From positions 1 through 60,946 of the forward strand of contig JAQUVX010000026.1 of assembly GCA_028693165.1 (NCBI GenBank): a DNA stretch of 60,946 bases. The letters are read 5' to 3'. Shown here in pieces: positions 8,780 through 17,890 of this stretch. A program made the position numbers and the translations under genes. Below the pieces are notes generated by a model. That model worked only from the letters and a program-made list of their open reading frames with translations. It did no database searches and had not been told where the DNA came from. Positions within the stretch are counted from its first letter, which is position 1. Every line of letters starts with the position of its first letter. The stretch is from Lachnospiraceae bacterium. GTDB taxonomy: Bacteria; Bacillota; Clostridia; Lachnospirales; Lachnospiraceae.

Positions 8780-9091
8780 GTGAAATACAAGAAAAAACCT
8801 ACATATATTGAAGCGTTTGTATTGTCAAAAGATGATAATGAGTATCCGGCTTGGTTCAAAGATGCTGTGAAGGAAAACAAAGTACAACTGAAATACAGAA
8901 ACCGAAATGATACAGCTTCATTGACAGGCTGTCTGATTGATGTTCAGGGAATAAAGAGGCAAGCTCTTTTGGGGGAATTTATTGTTCTTCTGCCAAATAA
9001 GGAAATTTATTCTCATGAAGTGGGAATATTTAATGATTTATATGAACCGGCAGAGCAACTGGGAGGTGATGGCAAGTGCTGTTTTATATAG
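8780..9091 (+). CDS. Conserved phage protein, KKKPxxxEAF family, 103 aa
   Basis: Starts at GTG 8780, 8 bases after AAGGAGG. The N-terminal KYKKKPTYIEAF, a central turn and the ending FNDLYEP are the layout of a widespread small phage protein of unknown role (N-terminal KPVxxEA, a G-xYI-like centre, C-terminal F..xYEP). It lies in the head module between minor head and scaffold genes. Confidence 0.65.
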   Translation: MKYKKKPTYIEAFVLSKDDNEYPAWFKDAVKENKVQLKYRNRNDTASLTGCLIDVQGIKRQALLGEFIVLLPNKEIYSHEVGIFNDLYEPAEQLGGDGKCCFI

Positions 9092-9239
9092 AGTTTATAC
9101 TCAGGGTGGCAGCATGTATTTGTGCAGTATATGGAGTGCACAAGGCGACTACTGCCAGGAAACAGGGAGATGTGGCCAATACGGTATTTTGGTGCACATG
9201 GGTTCTGCTTCTTTTAAGGGGGTGATGGCAGTTGATTGA
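9069..9239 (+). CDS. Possible small phage protein, 56 aa
   Basis: ATG 9069 follows GGGAGGTG closely and overlaps the previous gene by 23 bp. The product contains several Cys and Tyr (YLCSIWSAQGDYCQETGRCG) and no recognised domain. The overlap style is that of the surrounding operon, but coding status is uncertain. Confidence 0.4.
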   Translation: MASAVLYRVYTQGGSMYLCSIWSAQGDYCQETGRCGQYGILVHMGSASFKGVMAVD

Positions 9240-9357
9240 GAAGTTAATCCAGAGGATCAGAGAACGGTTGTGTCGACACCATAACTTCCAGAAGCATTGG
9301 AGCAGGAAACAGAGAGGCTACGTGAGACGATGCACGAAGTGCGGAAAGGTTGAGTGA
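9232..9357 (+). CDS. Small zinc-ribbon-like phage protein, 41 aa
   Basis: A TTG start at 9232 with GGGGGTGA upstream; it overlaps the previous frame by 8 bp. The product is very basic with the pattern LCRHHNFQKHW and RCTKCGKVE, that is one C-x2-C pair plus nearby Cys and His, as in tiny phage zinc-ribbon proteins. It was found by reading the frame directly. Confidence 0.55.
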   Translation: MIEKLIQRIRERLCRHHNFQKHWSRKQRGYVRRCTKCGKVE

Positions 9358-9397
9358 TCCGAATATCTCCCAGCTATGGGTTAAATAGCGAATCAGG

Positions 9398-9428
9398 CAC
9401 GCGGGACAATCCCGGGTGTTATTTTTAT
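9398..9428 (+). terminator. Terminator-like hairpin before the scaffold gene
   Basis: CACGCGGGA and TCCCGGGTG pair with one mismatch around CAA, followed by TTATTTTTAT. It may attenuate read-through between the minor-head genes and the scaffold and capsid genes. Confidence 0.5.
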
Positions 9429-9521
9429 ACTTAAAATCGCCAGCAGATCAGGCGTTAAACAGTCGGCCGCGCGTGTCTCTTCACGTAAAACAGAGTAGCG
9501 GAAAATGAAAGGAGCAACACA

Positions 9522-10052
9522 ATGAAAAGAGAAGATTTAGCAGCAAAGGGACTGACGCCGGAGCAGGTAGAGTTTGTCATGGCGGAATATGGCAAGGAGT
9601 ATAATCCGCTGGTGGCGGAGCGTGACAGCTACAAGTCCCAGTTGACAACCGCGCAGACATCACTGAAAGCCATGGAGGGTGTGGACATCAACGCCCTAAA
9701 CGGCAAAATCACGGAGCTGACAAATCAGCTGGCAGGCAAGGATACGGAAATTCAGCAGGTGCGTGCTGATGCACAGTTCAGCGAGCTGCTGAAGGATGCC
9801 ATCCGGACAGCTGGCGCAAGAAGTGATAAGGCAGTTATGCCGTTCCTTGATATTGACAGTCTGAAAAAAAGCAAAAATCAGACCGAAGATATCAAGACAG
9901 CAATCGAAAGCATCAAAAAGGAAAATGATTATCTGTTTCAGGGTGCAAAGGTACCGACATTTGTTACCAGCACTCCGGGGATTAATCAGGACGTAGAAGA
10001 CAAAAACACTCAGGCAAATGCAGCATTGAGAAGTGTCTTAGGAAGAGAATAA
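9522..10052 (+). CDS. Scaffold protein, GP20 family
   Basis: 176 residues, almost entirely predicted coiled coil from about 25 to 85 (ERDSYKSQLTTAQTSLKAME), then helical with a Thr/Pro/Asn tail. Its position just before the major capsid gene and its composition match phage minor structural protein GP20, which acts as the capsid assembly scaffold. RBS AAAGGAG precedes the ATG. The gap to the capsid gene is 14 bp. Confidence 0.85.
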   Translation: MKREDLAAKGLTPEQVEFVMAEYGKEYNPLVAERDSYKSQLTTAQTSLKAMEGVDINALNGKITELTNQLAGKDTEIQQVRADAQFSELLKDAIRTAGARSDKAVMPFLDIDSLKKSKNQTEDIKTAIESIKKENDYLFQGAKVPTFVTSTPGINQDVEDKNTQANAALRSVLGRE

Positions 10053-10066
10053 GGAGGATTTGAGAT

Positions 10067-11260
10067 ATGGCAGTACATATTACAAGCAGAGCCGACGCGG
10101 AGGCGATTATCCGCGAACAGATTGTATCAACTATTTTTCAGGACGCACCGAAGCAGTCTACGTTTATGAGCATGGCGCGTAAGCTGCCGAACATGACCAG
10201 CAACCAGACCAGAATCCGTGTGCTGGATTTCCTGCCTACCGCATACTGGGTAGATGGGGACACCGGCATGAAGCAGACCAGTAGACAGGCATGGGACAAT
10301 GTATGGCTGAATGCTGCAGAGCTGGCGGTCATTGTACCGATTCCGGAGGCGGTGTTGGATGATGCGGAGTTTGACATCTTTGGTGAAATTACACCTCGTG
10401 TAAATGAGGCAATCGGGCAGCGCGTGGACAGTGCCATCATCTTTGGTGTGAATCGACCGGCCGACTGGCAGAACGATATCATCACCCTGGCCAGACAGGC
10501 GGGCAATAACGTGGCGGTCGGGGACAGCCCTGACTATTATAAACTTCTGCTTGGCGAGGGCGGTGTCATCTCCAAGGTAGAAGAGGATGGTTACATGGCA
10601 ACCGGAGCACTGGCGGCAATGGGCATGAGAGCGAAGCTTAGAGGCATCCGTGCTACTGATGGAAGCCTGATTTTTAAATCGGATATGCAGGGATCCACAC
10701 AGTATGCGCTGGACGGTGCGCCGATGTATTTCCCGCAGAACGGGGCATATGACAACAGCATTGCTCAGCTGGTGGTTGGCGATTTTAAGCAGGCAGTGTA
10801 TGCAATTCGTCAGGATATCACCGTGAAGATTCTCGATCAGGGCGTTATTCAGGATCCAACCTCGAAGGAAATTGTCTATAACCTCGCGCAGCAGGATATG
10901 GTAGCGCTGCGTATCGTGTTCCGCATGGGTTGGGCGCTGCCGAATCCTGCAACCAGAATGGATGAGGATCGTGTAGGATGTCCGTTTGCTTATCTGGAAC
11001 CGGCAACAGCGGTAGCCACGCAGAAGGTTACCTTTACGGTCAAGAACAATGCATCAACCCCGGTGGCGGTAGCTGACGCAATCGTGGATGTGAATGGATC
11101 CAGAATCAAGACCAATGCATCTGGTGTGGCTGAGTTCAATCTGCGTGCGGGAACGTATCCGGTTAAGATCAAGAAGACTGGTTATGGACAGATTACAGAA
11201 ACTCTGACGGTTGCTTCCGCCGCAGTATCAAAGGCGATTACCCTGATCCCGACAACTTGA
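10067..11260 (+). CDS. Major capsid protein with C-terminal Ig-like domain
   Basis: 397 residues. Residues 1 to about 315 have the features of an HK97-fold major capsid protein of the E217/GPO-like group: an N-arm, then RVLDFLPTAYWVDGDTG, and the phrase VALRIVFRMGWALPNPATR near 290. From about 325 a beta-sandwich follows (VTFTVKNN..VAVADAIVDVNG..GVAEFNLRAGTYPVKIKKTGY), like carboxypeptidase-regulatory or Ig-like folds. Such appended domains decorate capsid surfaces and may bind mucus or cell surfaces. RBS AAGGAGG. Confidence 0.9.
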   Translation: MAVHITSRADAEAIIREQIVSTIFQDAPKQSTFMSMARKLPNMTSNQTRIRVLDFLPTAYWVDGDTGMKQTSRQAWDNVWLNAAELAVIVPIPEAVLDDAEFDIFGEITPRVNEAIGQRVDSAIIFGVNRPADWQNDIITLARQAGNNVAVGDSPDYYKLLLGEGGVISKVEEDGYMATGALAAMGMRAKLRGIRATDGSLIFKSDMQGSTQYALDGAPMYFPQNGAYDNSIAQLVVGDFKQAVYAIRQDITVKILDQGVIQDPTSKEIVYNLAQQDMVALRIVFRMGWALPNPATRMDEDRVGCPFAYLEPATAVATQKVTFTVKNNASTPVAVADAIVDVNGSRIKTNASGVAEFNLRAGTYPVKIKKTGYGQITETLTVASAAVSKAITLIPTT

Positions 11261-11278
11261 TGAAAGGAGTAGGTGCTG

Positions 11279-11647
11279 ATGATCTATGCAGATGAAATGT
11301 TTTACCAGAATAAATATCTGTTAGGACGTAAGCCGGTCATCAGCACCGGCTTCGCCTTTTATGCACGGTCAGCCAGTCAGATCATTGATCGGTTTACGTT
11401 TGACCGATTGAAACATACGGATGATATTCCGGAAGTTGTGAAAATGTGTTGCTGTGAACTGGCCGAAGCAGAGTTCAGCCGGGAAAAGACGCAGAAGCAG
11501 GCGGGTGGGAAAACATCGGAAAAGGTCGGTACCTGGTCGGCTTCCTATGCGGATGTAGCGTCCTCTTCTGTCGCGGATGACAAATTAAGGGCCTCAATCG
11601 TCTACAAGTGGTTGGGGGATACCGGATTTTGCTATCAGGGGGTGTAA
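11279..11647 (+). CDS. Head-tail connector protein
   Basis: 122 residues from ATG 11279 (AAAGGAG 10 bases upstream; a GTG at 11273 is in frame but too close). The N-terminal helical part contains the phrase EVVKMCCCELAEAEF, the usual layout of gp6/DUF-type connector proteins placed right after the capsid gene. It should sit below the portal ring. The assignment is by position and fold pattern. Confidence 0.7.
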   Translation: MIYADEMFYQNKYLLGRKPVISTGFAFYARSASQIIDRFTFDRLKHTDDIPEVVKMCCCELAEAEFSREKTQKQAGGKTSEKVGTWSASYADVASSSVADDKLRASIVYKWLGDTGFCYQGV

Positions 11648-11650
11648 AGC

Positions 11651-12025
11651 GTGTATACGAATTCTGATGTGACTCTGTATCTCTATGACAAGCAGGACGG
11701 GAAAGAGTCTTACCGGCGGCTGTTTGTGGAAGCTGTGTTTTGGGACGATGTAAAACAGGCAAATGTTTTGAAGACTGGTCAGAAAGATTCTGATTCTGTC
11801 CTTTTGGTTATTCCGGAAGAAAGTTTGTTTGAAGATATCGCTTTTACTCCGGGGAAGGATCTGGCTGTAAGAGGACAGTGCAATATGACGATTGACTGTA
11901 CGGATCAGAAATCTATGTCGGATTCTCTTGGAAAATTGCGAGGGCATAATCATTTCGTCACAGTGATGACGGTGGATGAAAAATTGTACGGAGGAGAGCC
12001 ACATTATGAGTTGTCCTGCAAGTAA
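11651..12025 (+). CDS. Minor capsid/head-closure protein, DUF6751-like
   Basis: 124 residues from GTG 11651, overlapping the expected RBS region of the previous gene's end by only 3 bp of gap. Beta-rich, with FVEAVFWDDVKQANVLKTG in the first half and GHNHFVTVMTVDEKLYGG near the end, as in Firmicutes minor capsid 1 proteins that close the head. It is coupled to the following minor capsid 2-like gene. Confidence 0.7.
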   Translation: MYTNSDVTLYLYDKQDGKESYRRLFVEAVFWDDVKQANVLKTGQKDSDSVLLVIPEESLFEDIAFTPGKDLAVRGQCNMTIDCTDQKSMSDSLGKLRGHNHFVTVMTVDEKLYGGEPHYELSCK

Positions 12026-12036
12026 GGAGGTGCATT

Positions 12037-12459
12037 GTGTTTGACGCAAAGCTGGATATCAAATCAGCTGATTTTTTGCTCGGATCCAGAGGATTGCAGC
12101 CGGGAGGTCCGGTGCAGAAAGTAGTTGACTCGGAATGTATGAGATATATGTCAGACTACATGCCGCGCCGTCAGGCGGGAGAACTGGAACATATGATGAT
12201 TTTGTCGACAGTCATTGGTTCTGGAGAAATCGACATACCGGGGCCATATGCTCATTATCTGCATGAAGGAATTTTGTATGTGTCTCCGTCAACTGGAAGC
12301 GCCTGGGCGAAAAAAGACGAGATCAAGGTACCGACAGATAAAGAACTGACTTATGCAGGTGCGCCGATGCGAGGAAAGAAGTTCTTTGACCGCATGAAAG
12401 CCGATCACAAGAAAAATATTCTGGAAGCAGCACAGGCCATGGCAAACAAAGGAGGATAA
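12037..12459 (+). CDS. Minor capsid protein 2-like (head-tail joining)
   Basis: 140 residues from GTG 12037, 6 bases after AAGGAGG. Features include VVDSECMRYMSDYMPRRQAG and the phrase GPYAHYLHEG, typical of HK97 gp10-like/minor capsid 2 proteins that connect head and tail. A C-terminal helix ends in AQAMANKGG. Position between head closure and tail terminator supports the call. Confidence 0.75.
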   Translation: MFDAKLDIKSADFLLGSRGLQPGGPVQKVVDSECMRYMSDYMPRRQAGELEHMMILSTVIGSGEIDIPGPYAHYLHEGILYVSPSTGSAWAKKDEIKVPTDKELTYAGAPMRGKKFFDRMKADHKKNILEAAQAMANKGG

Positions 12460-12461
12460 GA

Positions 12462-12920
12462 ATGACAATCATTGATTTTATGCGCAAGAAGCTGACAGAA
12501 TACCCGAATATGTCAGAGTTTCTGGCTGGTGATGACATCCATATCGACTTTACGGAACCGAATCCAGTCAATTATGGTATGTCCAGTACGGGAGATACAC
12601 TGCTGAAGGAAGATGTTCTGGGAAATCAGATCAGGCAGCATAATTTTGTGCTCTATGCGGTTGGACAATCATTCACGGATTACAATCGGCTGGCCAACAG
12701 CAATTTCCTCTTGGAGTTGTCCTATTGGTTGGAACGGCTCCCGGAAGAATCCGGACTGGAAACACAGGTGGATGGTCAGAAAGTAACGGGAAAGTTTTTG
12801 AAAGCGACGTCAGCCAATGCCACGAGTATGGGGCTGATGGGGGAAACGATTAATGATGGCGTAATGTATCAGATTCAGATATACGCCCAGTACAAGATAG
12901 AAAGTGAGGAATTTTTCTAA
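12462..12920 (+). CDS. Tail terminator/minor capsid 3-like protein
   Basis: 152 residues. The N-terminal IIDFMRKKLTEYP is followed by a beta-rich domain with FVLYAVGQSFTDYNRLANS and a C-terminal MYQIQIYAQYKIESEEF. It matches the minor capsid protein from bacteriophage family that caps the tail tube. Its stop overlaps the start of the tail tube gene by one base. Confidence 0.75.
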   Translation: MTIIDFMRKKLTEYPNMSEFLAGDDIHIDFTEPNPVNYGMSSTGDTLLKEDVLGNQIRQHNFVLYAVGQSFTDYNRLANSNFLLELSYWLERLPEESGLETQVDGQKVTGKFLKATSANATSMGLMGETINDGVMYQIQIYAQYKIESEEFF

Positions 12921-13417
12921 TGGCAGAAACAGGAAAAATCAAGCGCAAATTAATGGGACATTTCATCAATACTGCTCTTCCGGATGCGTCGACGGCCGTA
13001 TATGAACGTCTCGGAAAAGATCTCGAAGAGTATAACATTGAGATGAATGCCAATGTAGATACCAAGAACAACATAAATGGGGAAATGTCGGTAATCCTGG
13101 ACAGCTATCAGCCGCAGGGCAGTGTGGAACCGTATTATGCGGAGATTGGCAGTGCACTGTTTGAGCGCCTTCAGGGCATCATCGATGACCGCCAGACTCT
13201 TGACGATCTGAAAACAGATGTGGTTGAGGTACATCTCTGGGAAGCCGAAACTTCCGGATCCTATGTGGCTTACAAGGAAGAGGCTATCATTGAAGTAAGT
13301 AGCTACGGCGGAGACACGACCGGATATCAGATCCCGTTTAATCTGCATTATACCGGAGTGCGGACAAAAGGAACCTTCAACCCGGGCACGAAGACGTTTA
13401 CCGCCGCAGAAACATGA
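12920..13417 (+). CDS. Major tail tube protein
   Basis: 165 residues with a compact beta-barrel profile: NVDTKNNINGEMSVILDSYQ, YAEIGSALFERLQGIIDD, then ISSYGGDTTGYQIPFNLHYTG-like strands and a Thr-rich end. This is the major tail protein expected between the tail terminator and tail chaperone genes. Confidence 0.85.
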   Translation: MAETGKIKRKLMGHFINTALPDASTAVYERLGKDLEEYNIEMNANVDTKNNINGEMSVILDSYQPQGSVEPYYAEIGSALFERLQGIIDDRQTLDDLKTDVVEVHLWEAETSGSYVAYKEEAIIEVSSYGGDTTGYQIPFNLHYTGVRTKGTFNPGTKTFTAAET

Positions 13418-13460
13418 AGGGAACTGGAAGCAGGCTTAATCGAGGAGGTATTATCAGAAG

Positions 13461-13907
13461 ATGAAATCGATGAAGAACCTGTCATTTGATGACGGTTATG
13501 AGAGTTTCACAGTAAACGATGATCCGAACCGGGTAATCCGTTTTAACCCGGCAGATCCGGAGATCATCAATCGTGTATTAGAAGTCCGGAATATGTTCCA
13601 GAGCTATCAGCCGCCGGACAATATTGAGTTAAATCCGGATGGTACCACGAAAGGAGATCTGGAAACTTCCGGTGCTTATATTGCAGAGTTTACAAAAGCA
13701 ATGCGGGAAGCATTCAATGGAATCTTCCTTTCAGATGTGTATGATACGATTTTTGCAGGGCAGTCGCCTTTATGCATCGTTGGTCAGAAATACCTTTTTG
13801 AGGGTGTACTTGATGGGCTGCTCAAGCTGATGAAACCGGCCGTGGAGGCATACGGAAAGAAAAATGAGCAGAAACTCGGAAAATATCTGAAGGATGTTGC
13901 GAAATGA
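13461..13907 (+). CDS. Tail assembly chaperone, gpG-like
   Basis: 148 residues, acidic and helical (FTVNDDPNRVIRFNPADPEI, then FTKAMREAFNGIFLSD). It lies between tail tube and Gp15 genes, the position of the first tail assembly chaperone. Its stop overlaps the Gp15 start by 4 bp (ATGA), so the pair is translationally coupled, either by restart or by frameshifting; no clear slippery heptamer was seen. Confidence 0.75.
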   Translation: MKSMKNLSFDDGYESFTVNDDPNRVIRFNPADPEIINRVLEVRNMFQSYQPPDNIELNPDGTTKGDLETSGAYIAEFTKAMREAFNGIFLSDVYDTIFAGQSPLCIVGQKYLFEGVLDGLLKLMKPAVEAYGKKNEQKLGKYLKDVAK

Positions 13908-14479
13908 TTGGTCAGTTGCCGGAAAGTATTGAGGTCGGAGGTGTGAGCTATCCGATTGAGACAGACTTTCGAAACATTCTGGTATTTTTTGCGGCTTGTT
14001 CTGACCCGGAGCTGTCCGACAGGGATAAGATGTTTATTCTTTTGAAACGGCTGTTCCTGGACGGATACGATAGTATTCCTCAGGAGTGCATGGCAGAGGC
14101 CATACGCGAAGCAAACTGGTTCATCAACTGCGGTCAGATGGAAGATAATAAGAAGCCGCCGGTGAAGATGATTGACTGGGAGCAGGATGAGCCAATCATT
14201 TTCCCGGCGATTAATAAAATTGCCGGAATGGAGACACGTGCGTTGCCCAGGCTACACTGGTGGACGTTCATTGGATATTTCATGGAGATCGCGGATGGAA
14301 CCTTTTCCACGGTACTTCAGATCCGTCAGAAGCGGTCAAAGGGAAAACGCCTGGAAAAGTACGAGCAGGAGTTTTACAGAAACAATAAAAACCTGTGTGA
14401 TATCAAGAAGAGGTATTCCGCAGAAGAACAGGAAGAACTTGATTATGCAAATGCAATTCTGGACGGTAAGGCGCTTTAG
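13904..14479 (+). CDS. Phage Gp15 family tail assembly protein
   Basis: 191 residues. The N-terminal EVGGVSYPIETDFRNIL and the central GYDSIPQECMAEAIREANWF, ending with KRYSAEEQEELDYANAILDG, are hallmarks of the Bacteriophage Gp15 family (A118 gp15). It acts with the previous protein as a chaperone on the tape measure, which follows after 36 bp. Confidence 0.85.
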   Translation: MIGQLPESIEVGGVSYPIETDFRNILVFFAACSDPELSDRDKMFILLKRLFLDGYDSIPQECMAEAIREANWFINCGQMEDNKKPPVKMIDWEQDEPIIFPAINKIAGMETRALPRLHWWTFIGYFMEIADGTFSTVLQIRQKRSKGKRLEKYEQEFYRNNKNLCDIKKRYSAEEQEELDYANAILDGKAL

Positions 14480-14515
14480 GGCGTCTTAATTTATGTCCGG
14501 GAATGAGGTGATAGT

Positions 14516-17455
14516 ATGGCAGCCGGTGGAAATGACGGCAGTTTGAAGTTTGATACCAAGATAAATCCGGATGGTTTTATGGACGGAATCTCCACGCTGA
14601 CAAAGGCAGTCGAAAATCTGACTAAAGTAATGGAAAGTCTGTCCGGAAATATTGTAAAGCAGTTTGGCGGCGCCGGCTCAGCTGCGGAATCTGCATCCAA
14701 AGAGGTAGATACGATTGGAGAAGCTGCACAGAAATCAGAAGCGAAGGTTAAAAGCCTGCGGGAACAGATGGACGCAATTACGATCCAACACTGGGATGAG
14801 AATATGACAGATGCTGAGAATTCTGAACCTACGAATATTCCAATATCTGTTCCAGTTAGTAATGCTGGAGTATCATATGATTCAAAAGCAATGGCAATGG
14901 CGTTTGGTGAAGCTGCTGCTGAGATTCATAATTACGCGGAAGCAGTAAGCCTGTTTGGTATGCAAGCTGGTTCTGCTATGAACATGTCTGTGCAGGGAGC
15001 GTCTACGGCAAGAGTAGAAATCGAGCAAGTCGATAATGCGGTAGAAAGATCTGGTCGTTCATTCGGTTGGTTAAAGACAGCTATATCCTATGCCTTTGAG
15101 TCAGTAGGGTACACAATAGGAACATTGTTTAAAGCTATTCCTATTACGGTTAAAACAGTTACTTCTGCTTTTGTTTCGGCTACCAATGCGGTTGTAAGAT
15201 TTGGAATTGCATTAGGAACTGTTGCTGCAAATGGAGTGAAGCGTGTCATTGTGGGATTAAGGGGATTAATTAAGCCTGCCGAAAAGGCTGGAAAAAGCAT
15301 ATTGAAGCTATCGAGTATGTTCAAGCTGATGCTGATCCGCATGGCCATGAGAGCGGCAATCCAGGGTATTCGAGAGGGTATGCAGAATCTGGTACAGTAT
15401 TCCGACAGTGCAAACCAGTCCATGTCAAATCTTGTGTCGGGCATGACCTATCTCAAGAACAGCTTTGCGGCTGCCTTTGCACCGATTCTTTCCTTTGTTG
15501 CGCCGGTGTTGAACACGCTGATCAATCTGTTGGCAACAGCAATCGGTTATATCAATCAGTTCTTTGCTGCGCTCGGAGGCGGAAAGACTTTTGTCAAAGC
15601 CAAAAAGGTAAACCAGGACTACGCGAAAAGTATAGGTGCGGCTGGAGGTGCCGCAAAGCAGGCAGGAAAGGATGCAAAGAAAGCGCTGGCGCCATTTGAT
15701 GAGTTGAACACGATTCAAGAGCAGGGAGCTGGTTCTGGTGATGGAGGTGGAGGAAGCGGAGGCGGTATAGATCCGTCTGAAATGTTTGATACCGTAGCCA
15801 TTGACAGTGCGTTAAGTGATTTTGCAAATCAGGTAAAAGAGGCGTTCAAGAACAGTGATTGGAAAGGGCTTGGAACACTGTTTGGCAATAAAGTTAATGA
15901 GCTTCTCGATAGTGTAGATTGGGGCGGTGTCGGTCATAAAATCGGATTCGCACTGAATGGGGCAATCCAAACGGCATATTGGTTCCTGGATACGGTTGAT
16001 TTCAAAAACATTGGTAAGAGAATAGGTGAGCTGCTGAACGGTGCCATAGAAGAGATTGATTTCAAGTATTTGGGCCGATTGGTCGTCAAATGGTTCACCA
16101 TATTGCCGGACATCATTATTGGCGCCGTCGTATCACTTGATTGGGGACTGGTTGGAAAGAGTATTGGGGATTTCTTTATCGGTGCATTTGATGAGGCAGC
16201 CGAGTGGCTGCAGGGCTATGACTGGTCGTATATCGGCGGAATGTTATGGCAGAAAATAAAGGATCTGTTTACTGGAATTGACTGGTCTGGTTTGGCAAGT
16301 AGTCTATTTACATTTTTAGGAGCGGCTATTCGTTCCTGCGTCGGACTGCTGGGCGGTTTCTTCGGAAGTATTGGAGCAGACATTAAGGCGTGGTGGGATG
16401 CAGAAATACAGGGGCAGGATTGGAAGGAAACTGCGGGCAACCTTCTCAATGCTATTGGAGAAGGATTTGTCAATATCGGAGACTGGGTTTGGGATCATAT
16501 CGTGGAACCATTTTGTACCGCATTACTTGGAGAAGACACCTGGTCTGATGTGAAGGAAGCAGGAAACGATATCTGGAACGGATTTACGGAAGGGATTGCA
16601 GAATTTTCCGATGATCCTGGTGCATGGATCAAAGATCATATTGTCGATCCGTTTGTAAACGGGTTTAAAAATTTATTTGGCATTCATAGCCCATCAACGG
16701 TTATGGCCGAGATTGGTAAGTTCTTGATGGAAGGTCTGAAAAATGGTATTGAGAATTTTATACCAAATGTTGTGGCGAAATTCGGCGAGATCAAGTCAAA
16801 GATCTCCGAGAAATGGGATGAGGTGAAAACGGACGCATCGTCGAAGTGGTCTACAATAAAGGGTGATTTATCCAGTACGTGGGATGGAATGAAGACAACA
16901 GCCGGAACTGCTTTTGAAGATATAAAAAAGGGCATAACGGATGCATGGCAGCAGGTAAACCAGAAGACCTCTGAAGTATGGGGTAATGGCGGCATAGCGG
17001 GGATTGTTTCTGGAGCGGTAAATGGAATTATCTCATCGGCCGAAACAATGGCAAATGCTGTCATAAAAGCGATTAATGGGTTGATCAGCGGAATTAATAA
17101 AGTGAGCATCGATATTCCTGACACGCCATTTAGCAGCGGTTTCAAAATCGGGTTCGATATACCATCCCTCAATGAGGTACATCTTCCGCGCCTTGCAACA
17201 GGTACTGTGGTGCCGCCGAGAGCTGGTGAGTTTGCGGCGATCCTTGGCGACAACAATCGTGAGGCAGAGGTTGTATCTCCGGTATCTACCATGGAAAAGG
17301 CAGTAATGAATGCATTGACCAAAGCAGGAATTACCGGGGGCGGTGACATCTATCTGACAGCGGTGTTGGATGGAAAAGTAGTGTATGACGAAGTGGTGAA
17401 GCGCAACAGACAGGAAACAAAACGGGCGGGAAAAAACCCAATGCTCGCGACGTAA
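14516..17455 (+). CDS. Tail tape measure protein
   Basis: 979 residues. A helical N-terminal part (LTKAVENLTKVMESLSG) leads to a hydrophobic central region (about 170-370) with several possible membrane segments. A Gly-rich linker lies near 400-420 (GSGDGGGGSGGGID), followed by repeated Trp-rich amphipathic segments such as WKGLGTLFGNKVNELLDSVD. The C-terminal RLATGTVVPPRAGEFAAILG is common in phage tape measures. It sets tail length and helps DNA entry. Confidence 0.93.
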   Translation: MAAGGNDGSLKFDTKINPDGFMDGISTLTKAVENLTKVMESLSGNIVKQFGGAGSAAESASKEVDTIGEAAQKSEAKVKSLREQMDAITIQHWDENMTDAENSEPTNIPISVPVSNAGVSYDSKAMAMAFGEAAAEIHNYAEAVSLFGMQAGSAMNMSVQGASTARVEIEQVDNAVERSGRSFGWLKTAISYAFESVGYTIGTLFKAIPITVKTVTSAFVSATNAVVRFGIALGTVAANGVKRVIVGLRGLIKPAEKAGKSILKLSSMFKLMLIRMAMRAAIQGIREGMQNLVQYSDSANQSMSNLVSGMTYLKNSFAAAFAPILSFVAPVLNTLINLLATAIGYINQFFAALGGGKTFVKAKKVNQDYAKSIGAAGGAAKQAGKDAKKALAPFDELNTIQEQGAGSGDGGGGSGGGIDPSEMFDTVAIDSALSDFANQVKEAFKNSDWKGLGTLFGNKVNELLDSVDWGGVGHKIGFALNGAIQTAYWFLDTVDFKNIGKRIGELLNGAIEEIDFKYLGRLVVKWFTILPDIIIGAVVSLDWGLVGKSIGDFFIGAFDEAAEWLQGYDWSYIGGMLWQKIKDLFTGIDWSGLASSLFTFLGAAIRSCVGLLGGFFGSIGADIKAWWDAEIQGQDWKETAGNLLNAIGEGFVNIGDWVWDHIVEPFCTALLGEDTWSDVKEAGNDIWNGFTEGIAEFSDDPGAWIKDHIVDPFVNGFKNLFGIHSPSTVMAEIGKFLMEGLKNGIENFIPNVVAKFGEIKSKISEKWDEVKTDASSKWSTIKGDLSSTWDGMKTTAGTAFEDIKKGITDAWQQVNQKTSEVWGNGGIAGIVSGAVNGIISSAETMANAVIKAINGLISGINKVSIDIPDTPFSSGFKIGFDIPSLNEVHLPRLATGTVVPPRAGEFAAILGDNNREAEVVSPVSTMEKAVMNALTKAGITGGGDIYLTAVLDGKVVYDEVVKRNRQETKRAGKNPMLAT

Positions 17456-17467
17456 GGAGGGGAGAGC

Positions 17468-17878
17468 GTGGCATTTGAAGGTTGGTTAATCAAATTCGGA
17501 AGCACTGCACTCCCGAACCACTATCTTGAGCAGTATAGGGAAACACCAAATCAAAGGTTGGAACTTGATGCTTACCGGGATGTTGCGGCATTGCTGCATC
17601 GGGAGACCTCGCCGAATTATAAAAGCAAAATTGTAATTCCGATTCGCAAATTGTATCTGGGAGAGAAGATTGTACTTAAGGCGATTGTTGACTCCGGCAT
17701 TGTATCTGGCGGTGAGCGCGAACGAAAAGTATTTGTGACCTATTGGAACAGTGAGGTAATGGATTATGAGGCTGGTACATTTTATATGTCTGACATTGAA
17801 TATACCATTTCGCGCGTAAATGAACATAAGTTAGATATGGTATACGAACCATTTGAAATTCAGCTTATAGAATATTAG
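17468..17878 (+). CDS. Tail-tip protein, DUF6711-like
   Basis: 136 residues from GTG 17468. Beta-rich, with TPNQRLELDAYRDVAALLHR and a C-terminal YTISRVNEHKLDMVYEPFEI. Its place between the tape measure and the large tail protein is that of the distal-tail adaptor in Firmicutes siphoviruses. The function is inferred from position. Confidence 0.7.
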   Translation: MAFEGWLIKFGSTALPNHYLEQYRETPNQRLELDAYRDVAALLHRETSPNYKSKIVIPIRKLYLGEKIVLKAIVDSGIVSGGERERKVFVTYWNSEVMDYEAGTFYMSDIEYTISRVNEHKLDMVYEPFEIQLIEY

Positions 17879-17890
17879 GGAGGTGTGCTG

